Source: Pseudomonadota bacterium (GTDB lineage: Bacteria > Pseudomonadota > Gammaproteobacteria > Steroidobacterales > Steroidobacteraceae). From it: 64,000 nt of DNA. This document shows positions 29,633 through 40,155 of the stretch, piece by piece. Position numbers and translations under genes: made by a program. Location: assembly GCA_021808195.1 (NCBI GenBank), contig JAKBCE010000002.1:165167-229166 (forward strand). Reading direction: 5' to 3'. The notes beneath the pieces are model-generated. The model searched no databases. It was given only the letters and a program-made list of their open reading frames with translations, and had not been told where the DNA came from. The stretch's first letter is position 1; the number at the start of each line of letters is the position of its first letter.

Positions 29633-31444
29633 ATGGCCGCCCCTGACCGGGTCAACCGTCGCGATATCAAGCTGCGCTCACGCGCCTGGTTCGATGACCC
29701 GGCCGATCCGGGCATGACCGCGCTGCACCTGGAGCGCTACCTCAATTACGGGCTGACTTTGACCGAGTTGCAGTCCGGCAAACCCATTATCGGTATCGCC
29801 CAAACCGGTTCGGACCTCTCGCCCTGCAACCGTCACCACCTCGTGCTCGCCGAGCGCCTGGCCGCTGGCATCCGCGCTGCCGGCGGGGTACCGATCGAAT
29901 TCCCGGTCCATCCGATCCAGGAGACGAGCCGCCGGCCGACCGCCGCACTCGATCGCAACCTGGCGTATCTCGGCCTGGTCGAGGTGCTGCACGGTTATCC
30001 GCTCGATGGCGTCGTCCTCACCATCGGCTGCGACAAGACCACCCCGGCGTGTCTGATGGCCGCGGCCACCATGGACATCCCCTCGATCGCGCTGTCGGTC
30101 GGACCGATGATCAATGGCTGGTTCAACGGCGAGCGGGTCGGCTCGGGAACCGTCGTATGGCAGGCCCGACAGTTGCTGGCCGCCGGGCAGATCGATTACG
30201 CCGGGTTCATGCAGCGGGTAGCCGCCTCTACCCCATCGACCGGCTACTGCAACACCATGGGCACGGCGAGCACCATGAACTCCCTCGCCGAGGCGCTCGG
30301 CATGCAACTGCCCGGCGCCGCAGCCATTCCGGCCCCGTACCGAGAGCGCGGCCAGATCGCATATGACACCGGCGTGCGCATCGTGGAGATGGTGTGGGAG
30401 GATCTGCGGCCCTCGGCCATCATGACCCGCGAGGCATTTCTCAACGCCATCGTGGTGAGCTCGGCCATCGGCGGCTCGACCAACGCACCGATTCACCTGG
30501 CGGCGATCGCCCGCCACATGGGCGTGCAGTTAAGTCTGGAGGACTGGCAGACCTACGGCTATGAGGTGCCGCTGCTGGTCAACCTGCAGCCGGCCGGGCA
30601 GTACCTCGCAGAGGATTTCCACCGCGCAGGCGGCGTGCCCGCCGTGATCAATCAGCTGATGCAGAGCGGCCTGATCCGCGAGCACACTCTGACCGTCAAC
30701 GGCCGTCCCTTGGGGGAGAACTGCCGCGGCCGCGCCATCGCCGACACCGATGTGATCCGCCCGCTCGAGCACCCGCTGAAGCCGAACGCCGGATTTCTCG
30801 TGCTGCGCGGCAATCTGTTCGACTCGGCGATCATGAAGACCAGCGTGATCTCGGCGGATTTCCGGCAGCGCTACCTGAGCGATGCGAACGATCCGGAGGC
30901 CTTCGAGGGACCCGTGGCTGTGTTCGACGGCCCGGAGGACTATCACGCCCGGATCGACGATCCCGCCCTCGGCATCGATGCGCACACCATACTCGTCATG
31001 CGCGGCACCGGTCCGATCGGCTATCCGGGCTCTGCCGAGGTGGTCAACATGCGTCCACCGGATTACCTCATCAAATCGGGCATTGCGGCGCTGCCGTGCA
31101 TCGGCGATGGCCGCCAATCGGGCACCTCCGGATCGCCCTCGATCCTCAACGCCTCGCCGGAGGCCGCCGCCGGTGGCGGCCTGGCGCTGCTCGTTAGCGG
31201 CGATCGTGTCCGCGTCGATTTGCGCCGACGCGAAGTCAACCTGTTGCTCGGTGCGAGCGAGCTCGCGGCGCGCCGTACCGCTCTCGATGCCGCTGGCGGC
31301 TACCGCTACCCGCCCTCGCAGACGCCGTGGCAGCAGATCCAACGCAGCATGGTCGGACAGCTCGGCGAAGGCATGGTGTTGGAAGGCACCGAACGCTTCC
31401 AACGCGTCGAGGCCCGCTGCGGCGTGCCGCGCGACAACCATTGA
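29633..31444 (+). CDS. IlvD/Edd-family Fe-S dehydratase, sugar-acid type
   Basis: A 603-residue dehydratase that probably removes water from an aldonate (arabonate, xylonate or galactonate) to give a 2-keto-3-deoxy acid. Cluster-ligand Cys regions are [19 protein letters not shown] and [14 protein letters not shown]. The [20 protein letters not shown] start is typical of the sugar-acid branch rather than true IlvD. ATG 29633 has GGAG upstream; a GTG at 29612 is also in frame. Nearby 2-keto-3-deoxy kinase and lactonase genes support a sugar-acid pathway. The exact substrate cannot be read from sequence. Confidence 0.85.
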   Translation: MAAPDRVNRRDIKLRSRAWFDDPADPGMTALHLERYLNYGLTLTELQSGKPIIGIAQTGSDLSPCNRHHLVLAERLAAGIRAAGGVPIEFPVHPIQETSRRPTAALDRNLAYLGLVEVLHGYPLDGVVLTIGCDKTTPACLMAAATMDIPSIALSVGPMINGWFNGERVGSGTVVWQARQLLAAGQIDYAGFMQRVAASTPSTGYCNTMGTASTMNSLAEALGMQLPGAAAIPAPYRERGQIAYDTGVRIVEMVWEDLRPSAIMTREAFLNAIVVSSAIGGSTNAPIHLAAIARHMGVQLSLEDWQTYGYEVPLLVNLQPAGQYLAEDFHRAGGVPAVINQLMQSGLIREHTLTVNGRPLGENCRGRAIADTDVIRPLEHPLKPNAGFLVLRGNLFDSAIMKTSVISADFRQRYLSDANDPEAFEGPVAVFDGPEDYHARIDDPALGIDAHTILVMRGTGPIGYPGSAEVVNMRPPDYLIKSGIAALPCIGDGRQSGTSGSPSILNASPEAAAGGGLALLVSGDRVRVDLRRREVNLLLGASELAARRTALDAAGGYRYPPSQTPWQQIQRSMVGQLGEGMVLEGTERFQRVEARCGVPRDNH

Positions 31445-31536
31445 GCCGGCCGCGCGCACCCGCTTGACCCCGGGCGGTGCGCTTTGTACGGTGCGGAATC
31501 GAGCCTGCGACCGGGCGAGCCCCCGAGGAGAACGCC

Positions 31537-32004
31537 ATGACGAGTCGTCCACCCTTGCCGCCATTCACGGCCGAGAGCGCTGCAATCAAGGTGCGCGCGG
31601 CCGAAGATGCCTGGAACGGACGCGACCCGGAGCGGGTCGCCCTCGCCTATAGCGAGGACAGCCGCTGGCGCAACCGCTCGGAGTTCCTCACCGGCCGGGC
31701 GCAGATTGTCGCCTTCCTGCGGCGCAAATGGGCCCAGGAGCTCGACTACCGGCTGATCAAGGAGCTCTGGGCGTTCACCGACAATCGCATCGCCGTGCGC
31801 TTCGCGTACGAATGGCACGATGCGCACGGTGCATGGTTTCGCTCCTACGGCAACGAGAACTGGGAGTTCGATGAGCACGGCCTGATGCGCCGGCGCATGG
31901 CCAGCATCAACGATCTGCCGATCAGCGAGACCGAGCGCCGCTACCGCTGGCCGCTCGGCCGCCGCCCCGAGGAGCATCCGGGACTCAGCGAACTCGGTCT
32001 TTAG
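31537..32004 (+). CDS. NTF2-like protein, DUF1348 family
   Basis: A 155-residue cone-fold protein ([20 protein letters not shown], then [33 protein letters not shown]). The DUF1348 branch of NTF2-like proteins has no settled function and may bind or isomerise small molecules. GAGGAG before ATG 31537. It follows the dehydratase by 92 bases on the same strand. Confidence 0.82.
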   Translation: MTSRPPLPPFTAESAAIKVRAAEDAWNGRDPERVALAYSEDSRWRNRSEFLTGRAQIVAFLRRKWAQELDYRLIKELWAFTDNRIAVRFAYEWHDAHGAWFRSYGNENWEFDEHGLMRRRMASINDLPISETERRYRWPLGRRPEEHPGLSELGL

Positions 32005-32036
32005 CACCCACCTCGCGCCGGGAAGGAATGCGACCT

Positions 32037-33002
32037 CTATAACTCTGCCACCGCGGCGCGCAAGCCGGCGAGCACGCACTCATCGCCATCGAGTTGCCGC
32101 GTCTCGATCCGGCAACTTGCAAGTGCGCGCCGGTAGCGCGCCGTCAGAGCCGGCTCACCGACGAGGGTCAACGGCCCGCGCGCCGCCGCGTGCAGGGCGA
32201 GCATGCTGTGCACCTCGGCGCCGATCAGCAGCCCCGAGAGCAGCGCGCGGGCCCAGCCGGCCGGGCGGCCTTCGATGAGCTGCGCGGTACGCGTCTCGAA
32301 CAGGTTGGCGGACAGATCGAAACGCGCGGCGTTGCGCAAGCCGATCTCGAACGCTTCCTCGTCGGGCTCGGGCGCTCCGCCCAAACTCAGCAGCGAGGAG
32401 CGGGTGCTGAGTAACTCGTACAGCTCACCGGTAAAGTAAGTCTGCAGTCGCGCAATGCGCCCGTCGCGCACCTCCACCCACTTGCTGTGCGCACCCGGCA
32501 GCACCAGCAGCTGGCGGGCCACGGCGAGCGACGGCTCGAGCATGAGCGCGCCGAAGATCTGTGCTTCCTCGCCGCGCATCACATCGGCCACATCACGAAA
32601 ATTCTGGGCCTGGACCCCAGGCAAAATGAGCAGCGTGTCCTCGGCGCGGGGTACGACGGTGGCGCCGGCCCGCCACTGAGCTGCAGTCGCCGGCGCACGC
32701 ACGTACGGCACCTCCAGCAGTCCGTTGCGCGAACCGACCATGCCACAGAGCACGATCTTCTCGAGGCGCCGTTGGTCGCGCCACGGGGCCAGTACATCCT
32801 CGAGGGCCTCGTTTGCTGCGTGCGCCTCGAGCTGACCGATTCCCGGCCCGTTGCGCCGCTCGACGATCCGTCCGCCGAGCTCGAGAAAGGCGCGCAACCG
32901 GCTGCTGCCCCAATCGCACAGGACCCGTGCCCGAGACTCAACTGCAGTCGCCGTCCGTTGTCTCGTATCGGTGTCGTTCGCGAAAGCCGCGCGCTGCGCC
33001 AT
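32037..33002 (-). CDS. dgoK: 2-dehydro-3-deoxygalactonokinase family
   Basis: Phosphorylates 2-keto-3-deoxy-galactonate in the DeLey-Doudoroff pathway. The phosphate loop CDWGSSRLRAF is at the N-terminus, followed by CGMVGSRNGLLEVPYV and LPGAHSKWVEV. Length 321 is slightly above E. coli DgoK (292) because of a 25-residue N-terminal extension. Followed upstream by the SMP-30 gene 13 bases away, so the two form an operon. The aldolase DgoA is not in view. Confidence 0.87.
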   Translation of the reverse strand: MAQRAAFANDTDTRQRTATAVESRARVLCDWGSSRLRAFLELGGRIVERRNGPGIGQLEAHAANEALEDVLAPWRDQRRLEKIVLCGMVGSRNGLLEVPYVRAPATAAQWRAGATVVPRAEDTLLILPGVQAQNFRDVADVMRGEEAQIFGALMLEPSLAVARQLLVLPGAHSKWVEVRDGRIARLQTYFTGELYELLSTRSSLLSLGGAPEPDEEAFEIGLRNAARFDLSANLFETRTAQLIEGRPAGWARALLSGLLIGAEVHSMLALHAAARGPLTLVGEPALTARYRRALASCRIETRQLDGDECVLAGLRAAVAEL

Positions 33003-33015
33003 CTACGCCCTCCGC

Positions 33016-33966
33016 TCAATCGCACGCGACCGTTGCGTACGGTTGCGGCATGCCCGGCACCGGAGCGGTGAAGCAGAACACGTCCCCGGCGAGCGGTTGC
33101 GAAGCGAGTTCGCCGGGACCGAGGCCTCTGCGCGCCGTCGTGACGTACGCCGTCCGCAGATCCGCGCCACCGAAGGCCACCTTGGTCACCCGCGCGCACG
33201 GCAGATTCACGGTCATCAGCAGCCGCCCCTGCGGCGAGTAGCGCCGCACCGCCCAGCCCGACCACAGCGCGATCCACAGACACCCCTCGGAGTCCACGGT
33301 CGTGCCATCCGGATATCCGGCTGCCGGCTCGATCTTCAGCAGCTCGCGTTTGCCCGTGAGCACATGTGGTTCGGGCCGGTCGAACGCGTACACCGTGCGA
33401 CTCACACTGTCGGTATGGTAGAAGGTCCGACCGTCGGGACTGAATGCCGGACCGTTGCTGACGGTGTAGCCGCGATCGAGACTGACGCAGTGTCCCAGCG
33501 GATCCAGCCGATACAATGCTCCGCTCGGCAGAGCCTCCGGCTCATGCATCGTGCCGAACCACAGCGCGCCCTCAGGACTCACGCAACCGTCGTTGATGCG
33601 ATTGTCGGGCCGATCGGCCTCGACGGGCGCAAGTCGCCTGAGTGTGCCGCGGTCCGGATCAAAGCGCTGCAGCGCACCTTTCAGACCGACCACGAAGCCG
33701 CCCATCGCACACGGCGCGAGGAATCCGGGTGCAGCCGGCATCTGCCAAACGCCTCTTGAGCCGCTTGACGGACAGAACCGATGCAGGCGGCAACCTTCGA
33801 TGTCGACCAGCCACAACGCCGCATCCCGCTCGACCCAGAGCGGGCCCTCGCCGAGGCCGGCGCCCAATGAAAACGCCTGCTGCGCCAGCACGCTCAGCGA
33901 CTCCGCTTTGCACACGACCCTGGCGAGCGCATCGGGGGCGCAGCGCGGGCGGTGCCGGCTGCGCAA
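33016..33966 (-). CDS. SMP-30/gluconolactonase-family sugar lactonase
   Basis: Six-bladed beta-propeller of 316 residues that opens aldonolactones. Metal ligands appear as Glu in LGEGPLWVE, Asn/Asp in DNRINDGCVSP, Asn in YTVSNGPAFSPDG and Asp in YPDGTTVDSEG. With dgoK it probably makes galactonate, arabonate or a related acid for the dehydratase. The first 25 residues are atypical, so a start nearer VCKAESLSVL is possible. Confidence 0.87.
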   Translation of the reverse strand: MRSRHRPRCAPDALARVVCKAESLSVLAQQAFSLGAGLGEGPLWVERDAALWLVDIEGCRLHRFCPSSGSRGVWQMPAAPGFLAPCAMGGFVVGLKGALQRFDPDRGTLRRLAPVEADRPDNRINDGCVSPEGALWFGTMHEPEALPSGALYRLDPLGHCVSLDRGYTVSNGPAFSPDGRTFYHTDSVSRTVYAFDRPEPHVLTGKRELLKIEPAAGYPDGTTVDSEGCLWIALWSGWAVRRYSPQGRLLMTVNLPCARVTKVAFGGADLRTAYVTTARRGLGPGELASQPLAGDVFCFTAPVPGMPQPYATVACD

Positions 33967-34007
33967 TCAAGCGCCACGGACTTTCCCTGCGCGGCACGCG
34001 GCCGAAA

Positions 34008-34023
34008 CATCATACATCTGATG
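34008..34023. promoter_or_regulatory. Candidate operator of the lactonase-kinase pair
   Basis: CATCA-TACATC-TGATG is a 5-bp inverted repeat in the 118-base gap upstream of the SMP-30 gene, within the only AT-rich stretch there. No regulator gene is adjacent. Confidence 0.3.
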
Positions 34024-34084
34024 AGTCTGATTATTTGCGAAACACTCGTCAAGCGATCCGCCCGCCCTCGGCAAGCCGCTGCAC

Positions 34085-35098
34085 TCAGCGCCGGTAGCCG
34101 TAGTATTCGCAGAACCACTCGACAAAGCGACGCACGCCTTCCTCGACGGGCGTCGCGGGACGGTAACCGACCTGCTGAGCCAGATCCTCGACGTCCGCGC
34201 ACGTCTCCGGCACATCCCCGGGCTGCATCGGCAGGAAGCGCTTCTCGGCCTTGCGCCCGAGGCACTGCTCGAGCACTTCGATGTAGCGCATCAGCTCGAC
34301 CGACTGATGATTGCCGATGTTGTAGATACGGTACGGTGCACTGCTGCTCGCCGGATCGTGCGTCGCGCCGTTCCAATTCGGATCGGGCGCGGCGATGTGC
34401 TCGCAGGCGCGCACCACCCCCTCGGCGATGTCCCCGACATAGGTGAAGTCACGCTTGTGATGCCCGTTGTTGTAGACATCGATCGGCTTGCCCTCGAGGA
34501 TGTTGCGTGCAAACAGAAACAGCGCCATATCCGGACGGCCCCAGGGACCGTAGACCGTGAAGAAGCGCAGTCCCGTGGTGGGCAGGCCAAACAGCGCCGA
34601 GTAGCTGTGCGCCATGGCCTCGTTCGCCTTCTTGGTGGCCGCGTAGATCGACAGCGGATGATTGGCGCCGCGGTGCGGAGAGAACGGCATGTCCGTATTG
34701 GCGCCGTACACTGAGCTCGTCGAGGCATAAACCAGATGCTCGACCGCATTGTGCCGGCACCCCTCGAGCACCGTCAGGGTGCCGGTGACGTTGCTGCGCA
34801 CGTAACTGTGCGGATCTTTCAACGAGTAGCGTACTCCGGCCTGCGCCGCCAGATGGATGACCCGCGCAAAGCGCTCGGCGGCGAACAGCTCGGCCATGGC
34901 CGGCTCATCGGCGAGATCGAGCCGGATGAAGCGAAAACCTTTCTCCTGGCGCAGCAGCTGCAGGCGCGCCTCCTTCAGCGTGACGTCATAGTACGCATTG
35001 AGGTTGTCGATACCGACCACCTCATGGCCGCGTTCGAGCAGCTTGCGGCTGGTGTGAAAGCCGATGAATCCGGCTGCGCCGGTGACCAGTATCTTCAT
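34085..35098 (-). CDS. NAD-dependent UDP-glucuronate 4-epimerase-like
   Basis: Extended SDR of 337 residues. Rossmann motif [18 protein letters not shown] and the catalytic YAATKKANE are intact. The long form with [20 protein letters not shown] and [16 protein letters not shown] matches the UDP-GlcA to UDP-GalA epimerases of surface polysaccharide synthesis. It may equally feed galacturonate metabolism next to the sugar-acid genes. No glycosyltransferases are nearby. Confidence 0.85.
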   Translation of the reverse strand: MKILVTGAAGFIGFHTSRKLLERGHEVVGIDNLNAYYDVTLKEARLQLLRQEKGFRFIRLDLADEPAMAELFAAERFARVIHLAAQAGVRYSLKDPHSYVRSNVTGTLTVLEGCRHNAVEHLVYASTSSVYGANTDMPFSPHRGANHPLSIYAATKKANEAMAHSYSALFGLPTTGLRFFTVYGPWGRPDMALFLFARNILEGKPIDVYNNGHHKRDFTYVGDIAEGVVRACEHIAAPDPNWNGATHDPASSSAPYRIYNIGNHQSVELMRYIEVLEQCLGRKAEKRFLPMQPGDVPETCADVEDLAQQVGYRPATPVEEGVRRFVEWFCEYYGYRR

Positions 35099-35354
35099 AA
35101 AGCCTCGATTTCTTGGGCAGCCGGCTGTCCGCCGCCCGTTGCGCCAGGGTGGGGCATTGTACTCAGCGCGGCGCAGTGGATCGGATTTCCGTGTCCGCGG
35201 CGAGACGTCCGTCAGAGTCGAATGGGTCGCACTCTGCGCACCGCGTCGTGCGCCAATTCACAAATCAGCTCGCCGGCAGCGGAGATTTTTCTCGCCCTGC
35301 CGACAATCGTATGGGTCAAAACGCGTTCATCGCATCCGAGGCTCTGTGCACTCC

Positions 35355-36548
35355 ATGGGTTTGTGGCTCTTGCCGCCGCTGTTGCTCGCCGCTGCCGCCG
35401 TCGCAATGCTGCCGGCATTGCGACGGCGCTTCGGCTGGGGAACGGCGGGCGCGCCGCGCCCGGCGGGCACCGCCGCGCCCGCCCCGCCAGCACCTTCCCC
35501 CCCGAGCGATCCGACCCCAGAGGCGCAAGCGCCGGACTCGGCGCCGCAAGCGAGCGCTGCCGAGTGCCCGGCACAGCCCGGAGCGAGCGGCGGCCAGTCA
35601 CTCGAGCCGCTTGCCATCCTGCGCCGGCTACGCGCACTGCAATTTGGCTTGCCTGATCTGCCCGAGGCGAGCGGCGAATTGGACCGCCGGGTCACACAGG
35701 CCCTCGCGGCAATCGGTGACCCGGCGGGCGAGCGGCGCCACTTTCCCCGTCGCCCCAATCTGTTGCCCCAGTTGCTGCACGCCATCAATGATGAGAACGT
35801 TGCACGACGTCAGCTGGTTGCCATCATTGCGCGCGACCCAGCGCTGGTTGACAGTTTGCTGCGCATGGCGAACAGCTCCTTTTATCGGGTCAGCCCGCAG
35901 CCGGTCGAGTCGATCGAGCGCGCCGTGGCGATCCTCGGCAGCGACGGCCTGCGCTCGGTGATCGCCACGGCATTGATGCAGCCGATCTTCACCACGGCGA
36001 ACGCCAGCGAGTTTCCAGGCTTTGCGCAGCTGGTCTGGGAGCATGCACTGCGCTCGGCACAGGCGAGCGTGGTGCATGCTGCCGTGGTGGAGCGCAGCGA
36101 GCCCTTTGCGGCCGAGTTGCTCAGCCTGATCAGTGGCCTGGCGGAGATCGTCCTGTTTCGTGCCGTACGCGAGCATTGCGCTGCGCTGAGCGTGCGCGGC
36201 AGCAGCGCGGCGACCTTGATTGCCGCGGTCATCGACGTACACGCGAGCACTCTGGCCCAGCGCATCGGCACCGATTGGCAGCTCTCCCCGGCAGCGCTCG
36301 CCGCCCTCGAGGAGCAGCGTGCGGGGAGTACTCCCTCGAGTGCGCTCGGCCGCTCCGTGCGCTTCGGTCGTCTCGCCGGCGCACTGGCCGTGTTGCACGG
36401 CAATGCCTGCATCGACCGCGAAACGGTACGACTCAGCCTGCCGCGCAGCGGCTTGTCGGCGGCGCACACCGAAACGCTGCTGGGAAAACTGCTGCAGCCG
36501 TTTCAGGACCCGCGCACCGCGGCAACAACTGCGGCTGCGCGGCGCTGA
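35355..36548 (+). CDS. Membrane-anchored HDOD-domain signalling protein
   Basis: A 397-residue protein with an N-terminal hydrophobic helix (GLWLLPPLLLAAAAVAMLPA), a Pro/Ala-rich linker (residues about 30-75) and an HDOD domain (residues about 125-320). HDOD signatures include LLRMANSSFYRV and VESIERAVAILGSDGLRSVI. HDOD domains are catalytically inactive HD relatives that act in regulatory networks. The frame extends upstream, but ATG 35355 precedes the natural start. Confidence 0.82.
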   Translation: MGLWLLPPLLLAAAAVAMLPALRRRFGWGTAGAPRPAGTAAPAPPAPSPPSDPTPEAQAPDSAPQASAAECPAQPGASGGQSLEPLAILRRLRALQFGLPDLPEASGELDRRVTQALAAIGDPAGERRHFPRRPNLLPQLLHAINDENVARRQLVAIIARDPALVDSLLRMANSSFYRVSPQPVESIERAVAILGSDGLRSVIATALMQPIFTTANASEFPGFAQLVWEHALRSAQASVVHAAVVERSEPFAAELLSLISGLAEIVLFRAVREHCAALSVRGSSAATLIAAVIDVHASTLAQRIGTDWQLSPAALAALEEQRAGSTPSSALGRSVRFGRLAGALAVLHGNACIDRETVRLSLPRSGLSAAHTETLLGKLLQPFQDPRTAATTAAARR

Positions 36549-36648
36549 GGCGCGCGGCGGAAGCCGCGCACGGAAGAGCAGTGGACGGCGCGCCGCAACG
36601 GGTCGATCATGCGTGGGGGCGGCCTCTGCTCACCGCCGGAATCAGCGC

Positions 36649-36960
36649 ATGAACCAGGTACTACCCATTCTCGTCTCCACATTGGCCGGCACGGTGCTCG
36701 GCGCTCTGATCGCCTGGCTGCTCACCCATTTATATGCGCGCCTCGCGCTGCGCGAGCTGCGCAAGCAGCGCGAGCAGCTTGAGCGCTACAACCGCACGCT
36801 GATCCAGCTGCTCAAGGCGTGGGAGGATCAGGGACAGGTGGAGCTCTCACGCAATGCCCGCGATGAGATCACGAGCGGCCGGCTGGTGCCGACCGGCACG
36901 GCGGTCACAGTCCGGGAGCCGTCGGACCCGGCCACACCCGGTACGCCCCGGCGCTCCTGA
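36649..36960 (+). CDS. Small membrane protein with coiled coil
   Basis: 103 residues. One transmembrane helix (ILVSTLAGTVLGALIAWLLT, residues 6-25) is followed by a basic, heptad-like region (LALRELRKQREQLERYNRTL) and a Pro-rich tail. I do not recognise the family. It lies 100 bases after the HDOD gene on the same strand and could be its partner. GC-rich codon use agrees with a real gene. Confidence 0.6.
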   Translation: MNQVLPILVSTLAGTVLGALIAWLLTHLYARLALRELRKQREQLERYNRTLIQLLKAWEDQGQVELSRNARDEITSGRLVPTGTAVTVREPSDPATPGTPRRS

Positions 36961-36995
36961 AAGAGGCTGCCCCGCGCGGCCGCATCAGCGCCGCA

Positions 36996-38177
36996 CTACC
37001 GCCCCACAGCGGCGAGCCGGTCCAGCCCCGCGCGCAGATCGGCCCGTAGATCCGCCAGATCTTCCAGACCGATCTGCAGCCGCAGCGCAAGCCCGCCCGG
37101 ATTCCACGCGGTGGCGGTGCGATACGCACGGCAGTCGAAGGGAATGATCAGACTCTCAAAGCCACCCCATGAGTAGCCCATGCCGAAGATCGACAGATGA
37201 TCGAGCATGCGGGCGAGATCGTCGCGCGCGTAGCCGGCACGCAGGATGATGGAAAATACTCCCGTGGAGCCTTTGAAGTCGCGTCGCCAGAGCGCATGTC
37301 CGGGGCAGGAGGGCAATGCCGGATGCAGCACCGTGGCCACCTCCGGTTGGGCGGCGAGCCACTCGGCCATCGCCAGACCCCGGCTTTCGGCCTCCTGCAG
37401 CCGGATGTGCAGCGTGCGCATGCCACGCAGCGCCAGATAGCAGTCCTCGGCACCCGGCAGCATCGCCATGCTCTGATACGTCCGCTTCAGCGCCGGCCAC
37501 AGGCGGGCGTTGGCGCTCACCAGGCCGAGCAGAATGTCCGAGTGGCCGCTCAGATACTTCGTTCCGGCCTCCACCGTCAGATCGCAGCCGTGCTCGTGAG
37601 CACGGAATAAAAGCGGCGTCGCCCAGGTGTTATCGAGAATGGTCGTCAGGCCGCGCTGCTGCGCCAGTGCGCAAATCGCCGGCACGTCCTGGATCTCGAA
37701 GCTTTGCGACCCCGGAGACTCGAGAAAGATGGTCGAGGTATTGGGCTTGAACAGTGCAGCGAGTCCCGCGCCGAGCAGCGGATCGTAGTAGGTCGTTTCG
37801 ACCCCGAATTTCGCCAGCAGATTGCCGCACAGCGCGCGGGTCGGCTGATACACGCTGTCGGGCATGAGCAGATGGTCGCCATGCTTCAGCGCCGCGAGGA
37901 GCGCCAGCGCGACGGCCCCGAGTCCGGAAGGACTGAGCGCAGTGCCCGCCGCACCCGTGAGCGCGGTCCAGGCGCTCTCCAGACTCTCGATGGTCGGCGT
38001 GCCGGCGGTTCCGTACGTATAGCGGGCCCGCTGGTTCTCAAGGTCATCCAGGGTCTTGAATAGAACCGTCGAGCCTCGGTAAACGGGCGTATTGACGAAG
38101 CCGTAATGCACATCGGAAGTGCGGCCCAGCTGGGCGAGCCGAGTCCCGATGCCCATTGCATGTTCAGTGTCTTTCAT
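36996..38177 (-). CDS. metC: Cystathionine beta-lyase
   Basis: PLP-dependent enzyme that converts cystathionine to homocysteine in methionine synthesis. The N-terminus HYGFVNTPVYRGSTVLF, the PLP Lys in VEAGTKYLSGHSD, and YSWGGFESLIIPFD near the C-terminus are those of MetC. The frame extends far upstream, opposite the next gene, but ATG 38177 gives the family length of 393. Confidence 0.9.
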   Translation of the reverse strand: MKDTEHAMGIGTRLAQLGRTSDVHYGFVNTPVYRGSTVLFKTLDDLENQRARYTYGTAGTPTIESLESAWTALTGAAGTALSPSGLGAVALALLAALKHGDHLLMPDSVYQPTRALCGNLLAKFGVETTYYDPLLGAGLAALFKPNTSTIFLESPGSQSFEIQDVPAICALAQQRGLTTILDNTWATPLLFRAHEHGCDLTVEAGTKYLSGHSDILLGLVSANARLWPALKRTYQSMAMLPGAEDCYLALRGMRTLHIRLQEAESRGLAMAEWLAAQPEVATVLHPALPSCPGHALWRRDFKGSTGVFSIILRAGYARDDLARMLDHLSIFGMGYSWGGFESLIIPFDCRAYRTATAWNPGGLALRLQIGLEDLADLRADLRAGLDRLAAVGR

Positions 38178-38348
38178 AATCCTGCGGCGGCCGCTTCTGT
38201 GAAAAGGAAGATCTGCTGTATACCGCGCCGGGGCGCGACGCGCACCCGGCAGCGCAACCCGGCCGCCTGGATTTGCGGCCCGGGTGGGATCATCCTGGCG
38301 ATGCGATCGTGCCGAGCGAGTGCCACGCACGCCAGTTGAGGAGAGCCC

Positions 38349-39581
38349 ATGAGTGCAATTTTGTTCACCAACGCCAGAATCTTCGACGGCGAGAACGCCG
38401 AGTGCGCCGAGGGCATGCAGGTCCTCATCGAACAGGGTGAGATTCGCGAGATCTCCCCGCGCTCGATCCAGGCTGCGGACGCCCAGGTGATTGATGTGGC
38501 GGGCCGCACCTTGATGCCCGGCCTGATTGATGCCCATGTGCACGCCTATGGCTGCGATGTGAACGTGCAGAAGATCGAACTCGCCGGCGAGGCCTACCGC
38601 ACCGCTCACGCCGCCCGGATGCTGGGGTTCGCGCTGGAGTGCGGATTCACCACCGTGCGGGACATCGGCGGCGGTGATTACAGTCTGTGGCGGGCCATCG
38701 AGGACGGTCTGATCCGTGCGCCACGCTTCTACTACGCCGGCAAGATGCTCTCGATGACGGGCGGGCACGGCGACATGCGTTCGATCGGCGAGGCGGACCA
38801 CGACTACTGCCAGTGCGGGCGCGGCAACTCGCTGTGCGTTCTCGCCGATGGCGTCGACGCATGCGTCAGGGCGGCCCGGGAGCAATTGCGCCGCGGTGCT
38901 CACTGCCTGAAGATCATGGGCTCCGGGGGCGTCGCCTCGCCGACCGATCCGATCTGGATGAATCAGTACCGCGAGGATGAGATCCGCGCCATCGTCGATG
39001 AGACGACCGAGCGCAGAACCTACACTGCCGCGCATTGCCACCCCGCGAGCGCGGTGCGCCGCTGCGTCGAGTATGGCGTGCGCAGCATCGAGCACGGCAC
39101 GATGATCGACGATGCAACAGCTGCGTTCGTCGCCAGCAAAGGGGCATTCGTCGTGCCCACCATGGCCATCATCTTCGCGTTGATTGAGACGGGACGGCAG
39201 CTCGGCTTCCCCGCACAGAGTCAGGAGAAGGCGCAGGTCGCCTACCAATGCGCACTGAGCGGCATGGACTCGATGCGCAAGGCCGGAGTAAAGATCGGCT
39301 TTGGCACCGACCTGCTCGGAGCCACCTACGTACAGCAGTGCCGCGAGTTCTCCATCCGCCGCGAGGTGTTCACGTCGCTCGAGATTCTCCGGCAGGCCAC
39401 TTCGGTCAATGCAGCGCTGTTGCAGGAGCAGGGGCGACTCGGGTGCATCAAACCGGGTGCGTACGCGGACCTGCTGGTGCTCGACGGCGATCCGCTCGCC
39501 AACATCGAATTACTCGCCGACCGCGGTCGCCACCTGCGGCTGATCATGCGAGGTGGGCAGCTGGTGCGCAATACGTTGTGA
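38349..39581 (+). CDS. Metal-dependent amidohydrolase, prolidase/imidazolonepropionase-like
   Basis: TIM-barrel hydrolase of 410 residues. Metal ligands are visible: HxH in DAHVHAYG, carboxylated Lys in CLKIMGSGGV, His in YTAAHCHP, His in SIEHGTM and Asp in GFGTDLLG. The subgroup hydrolyses X-Pro or other N-acyl dipeptides, and some act on organophosphates. No signal peptide, so cytoplasmic. The substrate is unknown. Confidence 0.87.
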   Translation: MSAILFTNARIFDGENAECAEGMQVLIEQGEIREISPRSIQAADAQVIDVAGRTLMPGLIDAHVHAYGCDVNVQKIELAGEAYRTAHAARMLGFALECGFTTVRDIGGGDYSLWRAIEDGLIRAPRFYYAGKMLSMTGGHGDMRSIGEADHDYCQCGRGNSLCVLADGVDACVRAAREQLRRGAHCLKIMGSGGVASPTDPIWMNQYREDEIRAIVDETTERRTYTAAHCHPASAVRRCVEYGVRSIEHGTMIDDATAAFVASKGAFVVPTMAIIFALIETGRQLGFPAQSQEKAQVAYQCALSGMDSMRKAGVKIGFGTDLLGATYVQQCREFSIRREVFTSLEILRQATSVNAALLQEQGRLGCIKPGAYADLLVLDGDPLANIELLADRGRHLRLIMRGGQLVRNTL

Positions 39582-39664
39582 ACCAGACACTGCGCCGCGA
39601 TGCCAAGATTCACCGGCCGCTGCCACGGGCGGCCGGCCTGCGACTGTGATGGAGGGGGCTGCCG

Positions 39665-40129
39665 ATGTCCGTGCATACCGCGACGATCGAATGGGCACGG
39701 GGCGCGGCGCCGTTCGTGGACCGCAAATACTCCCGGACGCACGTATGGAAATTCGACGGCGGCGTGCAAATCAATGCATCGAGCTCCCCGCAGGTCGTAC
39801 CCGAGCCGCTCTCCGACGCCACGGCCGTAGACCCCGAAGAGGCGTACGTCGCAGCTCTCTCGAGCTGTCACATGCTCTGGCTGCTCAGCATCGCCGCGGC
39901 CGAGGGCTATTGCGTCGATGCCTACCGCGACCAGGCAGTCGGGCGCATGAGCCGCAATGAGCGCGGTGAGCTGTGGATCAGCCACGTCGAGCTGCAACCG
40001 CACATTGAGTTCAGCGGACCGAAGCAGCCCGACACGGCGACCCTCGCCCGGTTGCACCACCAGGCGCACGCGAATTGCTTCATCGCGAATTCGGTGCGCA
40101 CCAAAATCACCGTGCACGGCCTGGGCTAG
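39665..40129 (+). CDS. OsmC-family peroxidase
   Basis: A 154-residue protein with the two OsmC Cys positions, in AALSSCHMLWLL and HANCFIANSV. Family members reduce organic hydroperoxides. The pattern matches the OsmC/YhfA branch rather than Ohr. It stands 83 bases after the amidohydrolase gene. Confidence 0.87.
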   Translation: MSVHTATIEWARGAAPFVDRKYSRTHVWKFDGGVQINASSSPQVVPEPLSDATAVDPEEAYVAALSSCHMLWLLSIAAAEGYCVDAYRDQAVGRMSRNERGELWISHVELQPHIEFSGPKQPDTATLARLHHQAHANCFIANSVRTKITVHGLG

Positions 40130-40155
40130 CGCCCCGCTCGGGCCGCCGCCGCGCC

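Noticed and set aside
38178..39248. Upstream in-frame extension of metC
   Set aside because: It lies antisense to the amidohydrolase gene and is not MetC-like; it is a shadow of high-GC coding sequence.
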